64,000 nt of DNA from VXOI01 sp965197575 (GTDB lineage Bacteria > Chloroflexota > Dehalococcoidia > Lucifugimonadales > UBA3495), in NCBI GenBank assembly GCA_965197575.1, contig OZ240214.1, positions 1,054,001 to 1,118,000 on the forward strand. Direction: 5' to 3'. Shown here piece after piece: positions 24,725 to 32,404 of the stretch (position 1 is the first letter of the stretch; every line of letters starts with the position of its first letter). Under the pieces are notes generated by a model that worked only from the letters and a program-made list of their open reading frames with translations, was not told where the DNA came from and did no database searches. Both the position numbers and the translations under genes were made by a program.

Positions 24725-25047
24725 TCAGCGAACATCTCGCGAAGAGCCGCCAGTGCCATAGAAAGCGTCGCTGGCTCAAGCGCGTCAAGCCGCCGGATTA
24801 GTCTTTGTGTGGCTACCGCGCGTAGTTGGTCCAACACCACATACCCATCTCGTCCCTGAAACCGGCAAGGCACTCGGAAAGAATACGGGTGGCCGCCGGT
24901 AGTCATCGGGGCAACCAAGAAGGCGCTCATTGCGGTGTTGATTCCGTCCGGGGAGATGACGGCGCATGGGCGTGTAGACTGGACTTCGTCTCCGACCGTT
25001 GGCTCCAGGGTGACCATATATACATCGCCTCCTCTTGGACCGGTCAC
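24721..25047 (-). CDS. MazF/PemK-type toxin (endoribonuclease)
   Basis: About 108 residues from the GTG at 25047, which overlaps the antitoxin stop (GTGA); an ATG four codons earlier is possible. RGGDVYMVTLEP near the start, RPCAVISPDG, VAPMTT and DGYVVLDQLRAVATQRL in the C-terminal half match MazF. The family cleaves mRNA at short motifs to slow growth and is held inactive by its partner. Second gene of a two-gene module. Confidence 0.88.
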   Translation of the reverse strand: MTGPRGGDVYMVTLEPTVGDEVQSTRPCAVISPDGINTAMSAFLVAPMTTGGHPYSFRVPCRFQGRDGYVVLDQLRAVATQRLIRRLDALEPATLSMALAALREMFAD

Positions 25048-25301
25048 TCCCAGACCCATCTATCCGGGTTTTCCCATAGGAGGATGTCATCGCCTCTTTC
25101 GGCAGCCAACTTTGCCTCTTCAGCCCAACCGGCTCTGGGTTTCGATAGTTCCTCGTTCAACGGGCTCGTGATGAGAATACCCGACTCGACCAATCGTAGT
25201 TCTACTTCCCCGTCCAGCCCCGCTTCCTTGATGAGGGAGTTCGGGATAAGAACGCCTCGGGAATCGCCGATTGTCACGATGTTGGTTTCCATTACTCTCA
25301 T
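25044..25301 (-). CDS. MazE/AbrB-type antitoxin
   Basis: 85 residues from ATG 25301 (another start lies at 25292; the open frame further upstream is unlikely to be translated). The N-terminal swapped-hairpin DNA-binding domain is clear (TIGDSRGVLIPNSLIKEAGL, then VELRLVESGILITSP). The acidic, Trp-rich tail (LLWENPDRWVWE) is the part that usually binds the toxin. Overlaps the toxin gene, so it is translated first and in excess. Confidence 0.88.
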   Translation of the reverse strand: MRVMETNIVTIGDSRGVLIPNSLIKEAGLDGEVELRLVESGILITSPLNEELSKPRAGWAEEAKLAAERGDDILLWENPDRWVWE

Positions 25302-25417
25302 ACTTACTTCGGTAGAGCGATTATATCGTAGACACTGGCGCCGACTGACATAACAATTGACTGGCCCGTTGGCCGCAACATACAATCATCGGGACACCTA
25401 ATATCCGCGAGCGATTG

Positions 25418-25876
25418 ATGGCAGGCAAATCGAAGCCTCGGGTTAAGAGTCTGGTTTCCTGCGGGGGCGTGGTCTACCGCCAGAACAACGGGTCTTTGGA
25501 AACGGTGTTGTGCGGGCGCAGCGAACCCCTCCGCTGGAGCTTGGCCAAGGGCACTCCGGACCCCGGAGAAACTTTGGAGCAGACTGCCCTGCGGGAAGTG
25601 CGGGAGGAGACCGGTCTGGAAGTGGAGCTCGACGCCTCCCTAGGCAGTATCGAGTATTGGTTTGCTGACCGGGAAAGCGACACCCGCTACCGTAAGACGG
25701 TCCACTTCTACCTGATGGTGCCCGTGGGCGGGCACACCGAACAGCACGACCCGGAGTTCGACGTGGTGCAATGGTTCCACGTGGACGACGCACTCACGGC
25801 GATGGCCTACGATAACGAAGCCGAGGTCTTACGGCGCGCCCTCGCCGTCATACAGTCGAGGGAAGGGACAGAATAG
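25418..25876 (+). CDS. Nudix hydrolase
   Basis: 152 residues. The Nudix box is complete: Gly45 to Leu67 (GTPDPGETLEQ then TALREVREETGL). Strands on either side fit the fold (VSCGGVVYR, and YWFADRESDTRYRKTVHFYL). It hydrolyses a nucleoside-diphosphate-linked compound, likely house-cleaning such as Ap4A or an oxidised nucleotide; KGTPDPGET is a frequent form in diadenosine-tetraphosphate-type hydrolases. A TTG three bases earlier is an alternative start. The GNAT gene follows after 2 bases. Confidence 0.9.
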   Translation: MAGKSKPRVKSLVSCGGVVYRQNNGSLETVLCGRSEPLRWSLAKGTPDPGETLEQTALREVREETGLEVELDASLGSIEYWFADRESDTRYRKTVHFYLMVPVGGHTEQHDPEFDVVQWFHVDDALTAMAYDNEAEVLRRALAVIQSREGTE

Positions 25877-25878
25877 CT

Positions 25879-26496
25879 ATGGTGGAGCTTAGAGGCGCAA
25901 AAGTCATTCTCAGGGACAAGCGTCCTGAGGACGCCGAGAAAGATTACCGCTGGCGCAGCGACCCCGAAATCGCCCGGCTGGACGCGGCTCTGCCCCTGAC
26001 CATGTCATTCGACCGCTACCTCAAATTATTCGAGGACCAACTGCGCTACCCGACCCCCGGCTCTCACCATTTCGGCACCGATACCCTGGACGGGACGTTC
26101 ATCGGCAACTGCATGTACTACGACCTCGACTCGGTGAACATGGAAGCGGAGTTGGGCATCGTCATCGGCGACCGCGATTACTGGAGCAATTCCTACGGCT
26201 ACGACGCCGTGACCACCCTGCTGGAGTACATGTTCGAGGTGCGGAAGCTGAAGCGGGTCTACCTGCACACGCTGGACTGGAACGAGCGAGCCCAGCGTTG
26301 CTTCTCCAAGTCGGGGTTTCAGCCGGTGCGGCGGGTCCGGCGGATGGCCCAGGACTTCATCCTGATGGAAGTGCTGAGGGACGATTGGCTCGCCACCGCC
26401 GAGGAACGCCTCGCCGCCCGGTTCCGAACGAAGGCCGGCTCGGCCCCCGGCAGCCAGCAGCCTAATTCCGAAGGCGAAACGCCGGAGCAAGCCTAA
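25879..26496 (+). CDS. GNAT acetyltransferase, RimJ/RimL type
   Basis: 205 residues. Begins VELRGAKVILRDKRPEDAEK, typical of RimJ/RimL-like N-acetyltransferases, continues with the acetyl-CoA-binding region around the ELGIVIGDRDYWSNSYG stretch, and ends the fold with YLHTLDWNERAQRCFSKSGF, the conserved 'N-x-x-A-x-x-x-x-x-k-x-GF' motif. Substrate (ribosomal protein, aminoglycoside or small molecule) is not evident. The stop overlaps that of convergent hisA. Confidence 0.9.
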   Translation: MVELRGAKVILRDKRPEDAEKDYRWRSDPEIARLDAALPLTMSFDRYLKLFEDQLRYPTPGSHHFGTDTLDGTFIGNCMYYDLDSVNMEAELGIVIGDRDYWSNSYGYDAVTTLLEYMFEVRKLKRVYLHTLDWNERAQRCFSKSGFQPVRRVRRMAQDFILMEVLRDDWLATAEERLAARFRTKAGSAPGSQQPNSEGETPEQA

Positions 26497-27209
26497 CCCG
26501 CGGCCGAGACCGCCTCGCGCAGGTCCACCGCCCCGGTGTAGAGGGCGCGGCCCACCACCACCCCTTCGACCCCTGTTTTCGCCAACTCCTGGATATCGGA
26601 GACCGAGGCGACACCCCCCGACGCCAGCACCGCCATGCCCGTCTCCTGCACCAACCGTGAGTTCGTCTCCAAGTCTGGGCCGGATAGCATCCCGTCCCTG
26701 GCTATGTCGGTGTAGAGGAGCCTGGAAACCCCCAGCCCCGCCATCTGCCCGGCCAGGTCCAGCACGCTGACCCGGCTGGATTCAGTCCAGCCTTGGAGCG
26801 CCACCATGCCGTCCTTGGCGTCCACGGCCACTACCACGCGATGGCTGCCATGCTTCTCGCAAAGTCTCCTGACCAGATCTGGGTCCCGCACCGCCGCCGT
26901 CCCGATGACCACGCGGTCGACTCCCGCCTCCAGCCAGGCGTCGGCGGTAGCCTCGCTACGAATGCCGCCGCCGACCTGCACCGGAATATCAAGGGCGGCG
27001 GTTATGGCGGAAATGACTTGCAGATGCACCGGCTCACCCCCGGCGGCCCCGTCGAGGTCCACCAGGTGCAGACGCTGGCCGCCCTGCTGTTGCCAACTCC
27101 GCGCCGTGGCCAGGGGGTCGTCGGAGAATACGGTTTCCCGGGCGAAGTCGCCTTGGGCCAGGCGGACGCACCGCCCGCCCTTAAGATCGATTGCCGGAAT
27201 GACTTCCAT
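26493..27209 (-). CDS. hisA: HisA: ProFAR isomerase of histidine synthesis
   Basis: 238 residues, a (beta-alpha)8 barrel that opens the ribose ring of the histidine intermediate ProFAR. Catalytic Asp8 in VIPAIDLKGGRCVRL; GGIRS and the VVIGTAAV phosphate-binding segment; LLYTDIARDGMLSGPDL carries the second catalytic Asp; phosphate loop LASGGVAS. Starts inside the 3' end of hisH (29-base overlap), so the two are coupled. Confidence 0.96.
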   Translation of the reverse strand: MEVIPAIDLKGGRCVRLAQGDFARETVFSDDPLATARSWQQQGGQRLHLVDLDGAAGGEPVHLQVISAITAALDIPVQVGGGIRSEATADAWLEAGVDRVVIGTAAVRDPDLVRRLCEKHGSHRVVVAVDAKDGMVALQGWTESSRVSVLDLAGQMAGLGVSRLLYTDIARDGMLSGPDLETNSRLVQETGMAVLASGGVASVSDIQELAKTGVEGVVVGRALYTGAVDLREAVSAAG

Positions 27210-27825
27210 TGGCCCAAGCCACGAAATTCTTGTAAATGCGGAGTCCGACCGGCCCGCTCTTCTCCGGGTGGAATTGCGTGGCGATCAGGTTGCCCTTGGC
27301 ATAAATGCTGCAAAAGGGAAGACCGTAAGTTGTGCTGCCCACCACGCCCTTGGTGTCGTCCGGCTCGGCGTAGAAGCTGTGTACGAAGTAGAAATAACTG
27401 GCGGAAGGGATGCCAGCGAGGGCCGGGTGCTCCCCATCCGTCTGCACGCTGTTCCAACCCATGTGCGGAATCTTGAGGGGCGGGTCGGCGACTTCGGGCA
27501 GCCGTCGCACCCGGCCCGGCACGATGCCCAGGCAGGGAGCGCCGCCCTCTTCGTCGGTGCGGTCCAGCAGTAGTTGCAGCCCAAGGCAAATGCCCAGGAA
27601 CGGCTTGCCGCCCGCGGCGAACGACCTGAGCGGTTCGACCAGACCGCGGCACTTTAGAGCAGCCATCGCCGCTGGACCCGAACCGACACCGGGCAGCACC
27701 ACGGCGTCGGCATCCGCGAGTTCCTCGGGGTCGCCGGTCACCACCGGCTCGACGCCGTGGGACTCCAAAGCCCGCGACACGCTCCGCAGGTTGCCCGACT
27801 CGTAATCGACCACCACCAGCTTCAT
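27181..27825 (-). CDS. hisH: HisH: glutaminase subunit of imidazole glycerol phosphate synthase
   Basis: 214 residues from ATG 27825; a TTG at 27846 overlapping the upstream stop is possible. Class I glutamine amidotransferase: nucleophile Cys80 in PFLGICLGLQLL, and the His-Glu pair in TQFHPEKSGP near the C-terminus. It supplies ammonia to HisF, which is not in the window. Lies between the cobalamin adenosyltransferase gene and hisA. Confidence 0.96.
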   Translation of the reverse strand: MKLVVVDYESGNLRSVSRALESHGVEPVVTGDPEELADADAVVLPGVGSGPAAMAALKCRGLVEPLRSFAAGGKPFLGICLGLQLLLDRTDEEGGAPCLGIVPGRVRRLPEVADPPLKIPHMGWNSVQTDGEHPALAGIPSASYFYFVHSFYAEPDDTKGVVGSTTYGLPFCSIYAKGNLIATQFHPEKSGPVGLRIYKNFVAWANGSHSGNRS

Positions 27826-27842
27826 CAGGCTGTTCGCTCTCG

Positions 27843-28439
27843 TCAATTCCGCTGGCCGGTGGCTATCTCAAAGGGGAGGCCGCGGTCCTCGTAGCGGGCT
27901 ACCACGAACAACAGGTCGCCCAACCTATTGAGGTAGGAGACGATGAGGTCGTTGGTCAGAAGACCGGCCTCGGCCATGGCCACCACCCGGCGCTCGGAGG
28001 TGCGGATGATGCACCGGGCCAAGTCGATGGCGGCGGAAGACGGCGACCCGCCGGGCAGGATGAACACCTTGGGCATCTCCATGTCCTGCTCCAAGGAGTC
28101 GATGGCGTTCTCCAGGTTTTCCACCATCTCGGGGGTTACCGGGCTGAAGTGCTGCTTGAACAGCTCATACTTGTCGGGGTCGGTAGCCAATTCGGCGGCC
28201 ACGGTGAACAGCTCGCTTTGCAACTGCCGTAGCAGGTCCTTCACCCGTTGGTCGCCGGACATGGCCCGCGCCATGCCCATGGCCGACACGGCCTCGTCGG
28301 TGATCCCATAGGCCTCGGTGTGAGGGTTGTTCTTGGAGACCCGCCCTCCGTAGAGCAGGCTGGTCTCACCCTTGTCGCCAAACTTGGTATAAACCCTTTT
28401 GCGGTACTCGTCGGAAGAAGACACGGGCGTCACCTGCAA
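27843..28439 (-). CDS. Cob(I)alamin adenosyltransferase, PduO/MMAB type
   Basis: 198 residues, the trimeric four-helix PduO-type fold. The N-terminal ATP-binding motif YTKFGDKGETSLLYGG (17-32) and the C-terminal RCIIRTSERRVVAMAEAG and YLNRLGDLLFVVAR stretches are diagnostic. It transfers adenosyl from ATP to cob(I)alamin to make coenzyme B12 for adenosyl-B12 enzymes. First gene of the minus-strand transcript that continues into hisH and hisA. Confidence 0.95.
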   Translation of the reverse strand: MQVTPVSSSDEYRKRVYTKFGDKGETSLLYGGRVSKNNPHTEAYGITDEAVSAMGMARAMSGDQRVKDLLRQLQSELFTVAAELATDPDKYELFKQHFSPVTPEMVENLENAIDSLEQDMEMPKVFILPGGSPSSAAIDLARCIIRTSERRVVAMAEAGLLTNDLIVSYLNRLGDLLFVVARYEDRGLPFEIATGQRN

Positions 28440-28541
28440 TACATATATTGGAACATCGACCGTGTAGATGTGGTCGGGGTCTTCGTAGACAATACGAGAG
28501 AGTATATACTAATCACAATCCTTATAGCGGAGTTCCAAGGG

Positions 28542-30242
28542 ATGGCAAGAGCACGCAGCCCGATGGACTTTGAAACCCTTGGCATCGGAACCGCATTAAA
28601 GCGCAATCGCCTCGCGGTCCCCTTGAATCAGCGAGAATACTCGTGGGAGGAAAGGCATGTCCAAGACCTCTTTCAGGATCTCGCTAACGCTATTGATAAT
28701 AATAAGCAATCCTACTTTTTGGGAACCATAGTTCTCACCAATGGGGCAGATGGGGTATTGGAGATCTCCGATGGCCAACAGAGACTCGCCACCACCACGA
28801 TACTGCTCGCCAGCTTCCGCGACTACTTTCACCGCAAAAACGACCAAGATATGGTCGGCGACCTCGAGGACTTCCTGTTTACCTTCGTTAGAAGCACTCG
28901 TGAAAGGAACCCAAGGCTCCGACTAAATGTTACTGACGACGATTTTTTCCGACGGCGGGTTCTTGAGTGGCCTTATCTGACGTCCTCTCTGGAGGTTACT
29001 ACGCTACCCCGTTCTCGCCTCCTGATCCATAATGCGGCGAATATGGCTGCCGTTCACGTAGATAACATCCTGAAACCGTTCAGCGAATCGAACAAAGATG
29101 ATCATTTGAACAGATGGATTGATTTCATTGAACATGCCACTGAGGTTATCTTAGCCACCGTTCCTGATGACCTGAATGCCTATGTCATGTTCGAGACTCT
29201 GAATGATCGTGGACTGCGAACTACACAGGCAGATCTCGTCAAGAACTACTTATTCTCAGAGACTGGGACTAGGATCAACGAAGCTCAACAAAGATGGGCC
29301 TCTATGAATGGGACCTTGGAGGCGATCGAGGATGACGAAATAACGATTACATTCTTGCGGCACTTGCTTATCTCTCTCCACGGTCACGTGAAGGAGAGGG
29401 AGGTATTGGAAAGAGTCCAGGAGAGAGTTAAAGGTAGGGCACCCTCGATTGAGTTCTTGGACACTCTGAGTATAGCGGCCCGCGACTATGTAGCGATGCT
29501 CACTCCGACACATCAGAAGTGGATAGAATATCCTACAGGCACAAAGCACCATGTAGGAACACTACTCTTACTAAGGGTCACTCCCCTTCGTCCACTGATG
29601 CTTGCGGTTTCCAGGACTTTCTCTCTGCCAGAAGCGGGCAAGGCTTTCCGTCAATTTGTATCCTGGTCCGTTAGGTTGCTAATCGCGGGCGGTGCCCGAT
29701 CTGGCAGAGTCGAACAGGCTCTTGCTGAGGCTGCTCGGAAGGTGAGTATAGGGGAAGTAACGTCGGCGGCTGGACTGTTGTCAGAACTGAGGCCAGTGCT
29801 ACCAAACGATACAGCGTTTCAATTGGCCTTTAGAGATGTGACTGTGGCTAGTCATGGTCTTGCAAGATATTATCTGCGGGCGCTGGAACAGAAATCCCAG
29901 GGCGAACCTGAACCAGAATGGGTACCCAACGAAGAAACCGTTATTACATTAGAGCATGTCTTACCACAGCATCCGGGGTGTAACTGGGTGGATGTCGAGC
30001 CCGCCATCTACTCGGTCTACTACAAGAGGCTTGGAAACATGGTTCTTCTAAGTCAAACAACGAATCGCGGCATTGGGAATGATCCGTTCGCCGACAAAAG
30101 GGCTGCCTACAATAACTCTTCGTATGAATTGACCAAAGAACTCGGTGGCTTGACCCATTGGCAGGCCACTGAGATTGAACAGAGACAATCCCGACTTGCT
30201 ACGTTGGCCGTCGAAACTTGGCCGTTAGGGTTAAGCCGCTGA
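28542..30242 (+). CDS. GmrSD-like type IV restriction protein (DUF262-DUF1524)
   Basis: 566 residues from ATG 28542 (AAGGG upstream; the open frame before it is non-coding). N-terminal DUF262 (ParB/Srx-like NTPase) has VPLNQREYSWE (27-37), YFLGTIVL (58-65) and the DGQQR motif (77-81). The C-terminal DUF1524 HNH nuclease has LEHVLPQHP (470-478), RLGNMVLLSQTTNRG and the KxxY-type end ADKRAAYNNS. This is the fused GmrSD/BrxU layout that cleaves modified, usually glucosylated or methylated, phage DNA. Codon use is clearly more AT-rich than its neighbours, and it stands alone between housekeeping genes, suggesting transfer. Confidence 0.88.
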   Translation: MARARSPMDFETLGIGTALKRNRLAVPLNQREYSWEERHVQDLFQDLANAIDNNKQSYFLGTIVLTNGADGVLEISDGQQRLATTTILLASFRDYFHRKNDQDMVGDLEDFLFTFVRSTRERNPRLRLNVTDDDFFRRRVLEWPYLTSSLEVTTLPRSRLLIHNAANMAAVHVDNILKPFSESNKDDHLNRWIDFIEHATEVILATVPDDLNAYVMFETLNDRGLRTTQADLVKNYLFSETGTRINEAQQRWASMNGTLEAIEDDEITITFLRHLLISLHGHVKEREVLERVQERVKGRAPSIEFLDTLSIAARDYVAMLTPTHQKWIEYPTGTKHHVGTLLLLRVTPLRPLMLAVSRTFSLPEAGKAFRQFVSWSVRLLIAGGARSGRVEQALAEAARKVSIGEVTSAAGLLSELRPVLPNDTAFQLAFRDVTVASHGLARYYLRALEQKSQGEPEPEWVPNEETVITLEHVLPQHPGCNWVDVEPAIYSVYYKRLGNMVLLSQTTNRGIGNDPFADKRAAYNNSSYELTKELGGLTHWQATEIEQRQSRLATLAVETWPLGLSR

Positions 30243-30295
30243 CCAATCGGCCGGTGAGCCGGTATCTAGTGCCGCAGGATCAGAGGTAGAACGCC

Positions 30296-31054
30296 ATGCC
30301 GCCGGAAGTCCGTGTTATTGGGGTCGAGGGTATGCCGGAGATGAGGCCCGGCGATGATTTAGCCGGGCTGATGATCGACGCCGCCCAAGCCCAGGGGACG
30401 CCCATCGAGGAAGGCGACGTGCTGGTCGTGACCCAAAAGGTCATCTCCAAGGTGGAAGGCAAGGTGATCAGCTTCAGCGACGTCGAGGCGTCTCCCCTCG
30501 CCATCACCATCACCGAGGGCCACCGGCGTGACCCTCGACATACCGAGTTGGTGCTCCGGGAGAGCAAGCGCATCGTGCGCATGGACCGGGGCGTGATTAT
30601 CTCGGAGACCAAGCATGGGTTCTACTGCGCCAACGCCGGCATCGACGCCTCCAACATCCCCGGCGACGACACCGTGGCGCTGCTCCCGGACGACTCCGAC
30701 GCCTCGGCGCGGGGCATCCGCCAGGTGGTGAAGGCCCGGTTGGGGGTGGATGTAGCGATTATCGTGTCCGACACCTTCGGGCGGCCGTGGCGCAACGGAG
30801 CGGCCAACGTGGCCATCGGCGTAGCCGGGATGGACCCGCTGCTCAGCTACGTGGGACAGGAAGACGCCCACGGCAACATTCTGCACACCACCGAAATTGC
30901 GGTGGCCGACGAACTGGCCGCCACCGCCGAGCTGGTCACTGGCAAGGCCCTCGGCGTGCCCGTCACCATCATCCGCGGCTATCCTTTTGTGCCGATGGAG
31001 GACGCCTCCATCCAGCGCCTGCTCCGAGGCGGCGAGCGAGACCTGTTCCGCTAG
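30296..31054 (+). CDS. cofE: Coenzyme F420-0:L-glutamate ligase
   Basis: 252 residues, the archaeal-type stand-alone length. It adds glutamate residues to F420-0 using GTP. Matches CofE over its length: EEGDVLVVTQKVISKVEGK (38-56), HGFYCANAGIDASN with the conserved NAGID, VIVSDTFGRPWRNG-type segment (IIVSDTFGRPWRNGAAN), and the DPLLSYVGQEDAHG stretch. No fused FbiB-type reductase domain is present. Indicates F420-dependent redox enzymes in this organism. Confidence 0.95.
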   Translation: MPPEVRVIGVEGMPEMRPGDDLAGLMIDAAQAQGTPIEEGDVLVVTQKVISKVEGKVISFSDVEASPLAITITEGHRRDPRHTELVLRESKRIVRMDRGVIISETKHGFYCANAGIDASNIPGDDTVALLPDDSDASARGIRQVVKARLGVDVAIIVSDTFGRPWRNGAANVAIGVAGMDPLLSYVGQEDAHGNILHTTEIAVADELAATAELVTGKALGVPVTIIRGYPFVPMEDASIQRLLRGGERDLFR

Positions 31055-31069
31055 GGGTTTTTCACCGCA

Positions 31070-31135
31070 GAGAGCGCAGTGATTTAATCTGATTGTTCCT
31101 CTTTTTCCTCTACGGTCTCGGCGTCCTCTGCGGTG
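31070..31135. repeat. ACCGCAGAG-type inverted repeat overlapping the dinB 3' end
   Basis: CACCGCAGAGAGCGCAG on the left and GGCGTCCTCTGCGGTGAA on the right face each other. The right arm is inside the dinB frame and encodes its FTAEDAE tail; the left arm lies between the cofE and dinB stops. Confidence 0.65.
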
Positions 31136-32214
31136 AATTGATCCCAGAGGGATAGCTGGCGGTGTTCGGCTTCTCCGAAGTTGCTTACGCCGACTCCGAG
31201 CAACCGGAAGGTGCGCAGGGGGCCGAACTCCGCCGATAGTAGCTTCCACGCCGTGTCCTTGATGGGGCCGGCGTCGTGGGTGCTCGCGGGCAGGGTAGTC
31301 TGGCGGGTAAAGGTGGTGAAGTCGGCCAAGCGCATCTTGACCGTGACCGTCCGGCCCCTGATTCCCTTCCGCTCCAGGCTTCCCGCCACCCGTTCGGACA
31401 AGCGGTCAAGCGCTTCTTTTAGCTCCGTCTCGTCGCCGAGGTCGTCGGCGAAGGTGGTCTCGGCGGAAACCGACTTCGTTTCCCGGTCGGTATGCACCGG
31501 CTCCCGGTCTTCGCCGATGGCCCGGTCGCGGACTGCGGCGGCGCGGACGCCGAAGGTGCGGGCGAACCAGTCCAGGGGCTGTTCAGCCAACCGGCCGATG
31601 GTGTGTACGCCTTCCGCCTTCAGCCGTTGCGCCGTCTTGGGGCCGATGCCCCACAGCTTGCCAACGGCCAGCGGGGCCAGGAACCGGGCCTCATCCCCCG
31701 GCTGCACCACTACCAGACCGTCGGGTTTGTCGAGGTCCGAGGCGATCTTGGCCACCGACTTGCTGGTGGCGACGCCCACCGACACGGTGAGGCCGGTCTC
31801 GTCGGCCACGCGCCGCTTCAGGTCCAGGGCGATGCCCAAGGGCCACCGCCCCTGCTCTTCGCCCACCGCGGCGGTGATGTCCAGGTAGGCTTCGTCCAAG
31901 GACAACGGCTCCACCAGCTCGGTCAGGTCGCGGAAGATGTCCATCACTAGGCCCGACATCTCCCGATAGCGGGTGAACCTTGGGGGAACGATGATTCCCT
32001 GCGGACACTGGCGGACGGCAGTGCGCATGGGCATTGCCGAATGCACTCCGAACTCCCGCGCCTCGTAGGACGCGGTGGCCACGACGCCCCGGTTCTCTGG
32101 CCGACCGCCCACCAAGACCGGCTTGCCGCGCAGCTCCGGGGCGTCCAACTGCTCTACGGCGGCGTAGAAGGCATCTAGGTCGGCGTGGATGATATGCTGC
32201 TTTTCGGGCCCCAT
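31084..32214 (-). CDS. dinB: DNA polymerase IV (Y-family translesion polymerase)
   Basis: 376 residues from ATG 32214, where homology begins (HIIHADLDAFYAAVEQLD). Palm-domain acidic residues are in that segment and in PLSLDEAYLDITAA; the thumb HhH is WGIGPKTAQRLKAEGVHTIG; the little finger runs to LLGVGVSNF. The last 18 residues (FTAEDAETVEEKEEQSD) are encoded by the repeat at 31070-31135 and are not part of the family; no beta-clamp motif is evident in the tail, although QLSLWDQF just before it resembles one (QLSLW). Copies past DNA lesions. Confidence 0.95.
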   Translation of the reverse strand: MGPEKQHIIHADLDAFYAAVEQLDAPELRGKPVLVGGRPENRGVVATASYEAREFGVHSAMPMRTAVRQCPQGIIVPPRFTRYREMSGLVMDIFRDLTELVEPLSLDEAYLDITAAVGEEQGRWPLGIALDLKRRVADETGLTVSVGVATSKSVAKIASDLDKPDGLVVVQPGDEARFLAPLAVGKLWGIGPKTAQRLKAEGVHTIGRLAEQPLDWFARTFGVRAAAVRDRAIGEDREPVHTDRETKSVSAETTFADDLGDETELKEALDRLSERVAGSLERKGIRGRTVTVKMRLADFTTFTRQTTLPASTHDAGPIKDTAWKLLSAEFGPLRTFRLLGVGVSNFGEAEHRQLSLWDQFTAEDAETVEEKEEQSD

Positions 32215-32252
32215 ATCGCCGTCCGAAACAAGGCTGGTTCGCAAACTTCGAG

Positions 32253-32282
32253 CGTGGTGACATTGTACGTGGTGACATTGTA
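32253..32282. repeat. Perfect 15-bp tandem duplication upstream of dinB
   Basis: CGTGGTGACATTGTA occurs twice head to tail (32253-32267, 32268-32282), 39 bases upstream of the dinB start in the divergent region shared with the aminotransferase gene. It may be an operator repeat or simple slippage. Confidence 0.55.
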
Positions 32283-32404
32283 ATTGTAAGGCATCAGGGT
32301 AAGACATGAAGCCCGCCTCCCGCGGACGGGGATTGTGGGCCGTGGCGTCGCTGGTTGGCACAGGGTACAATGGCCGCGAGACCCACGCCGTTTCAGGAGG
32401 CGGT

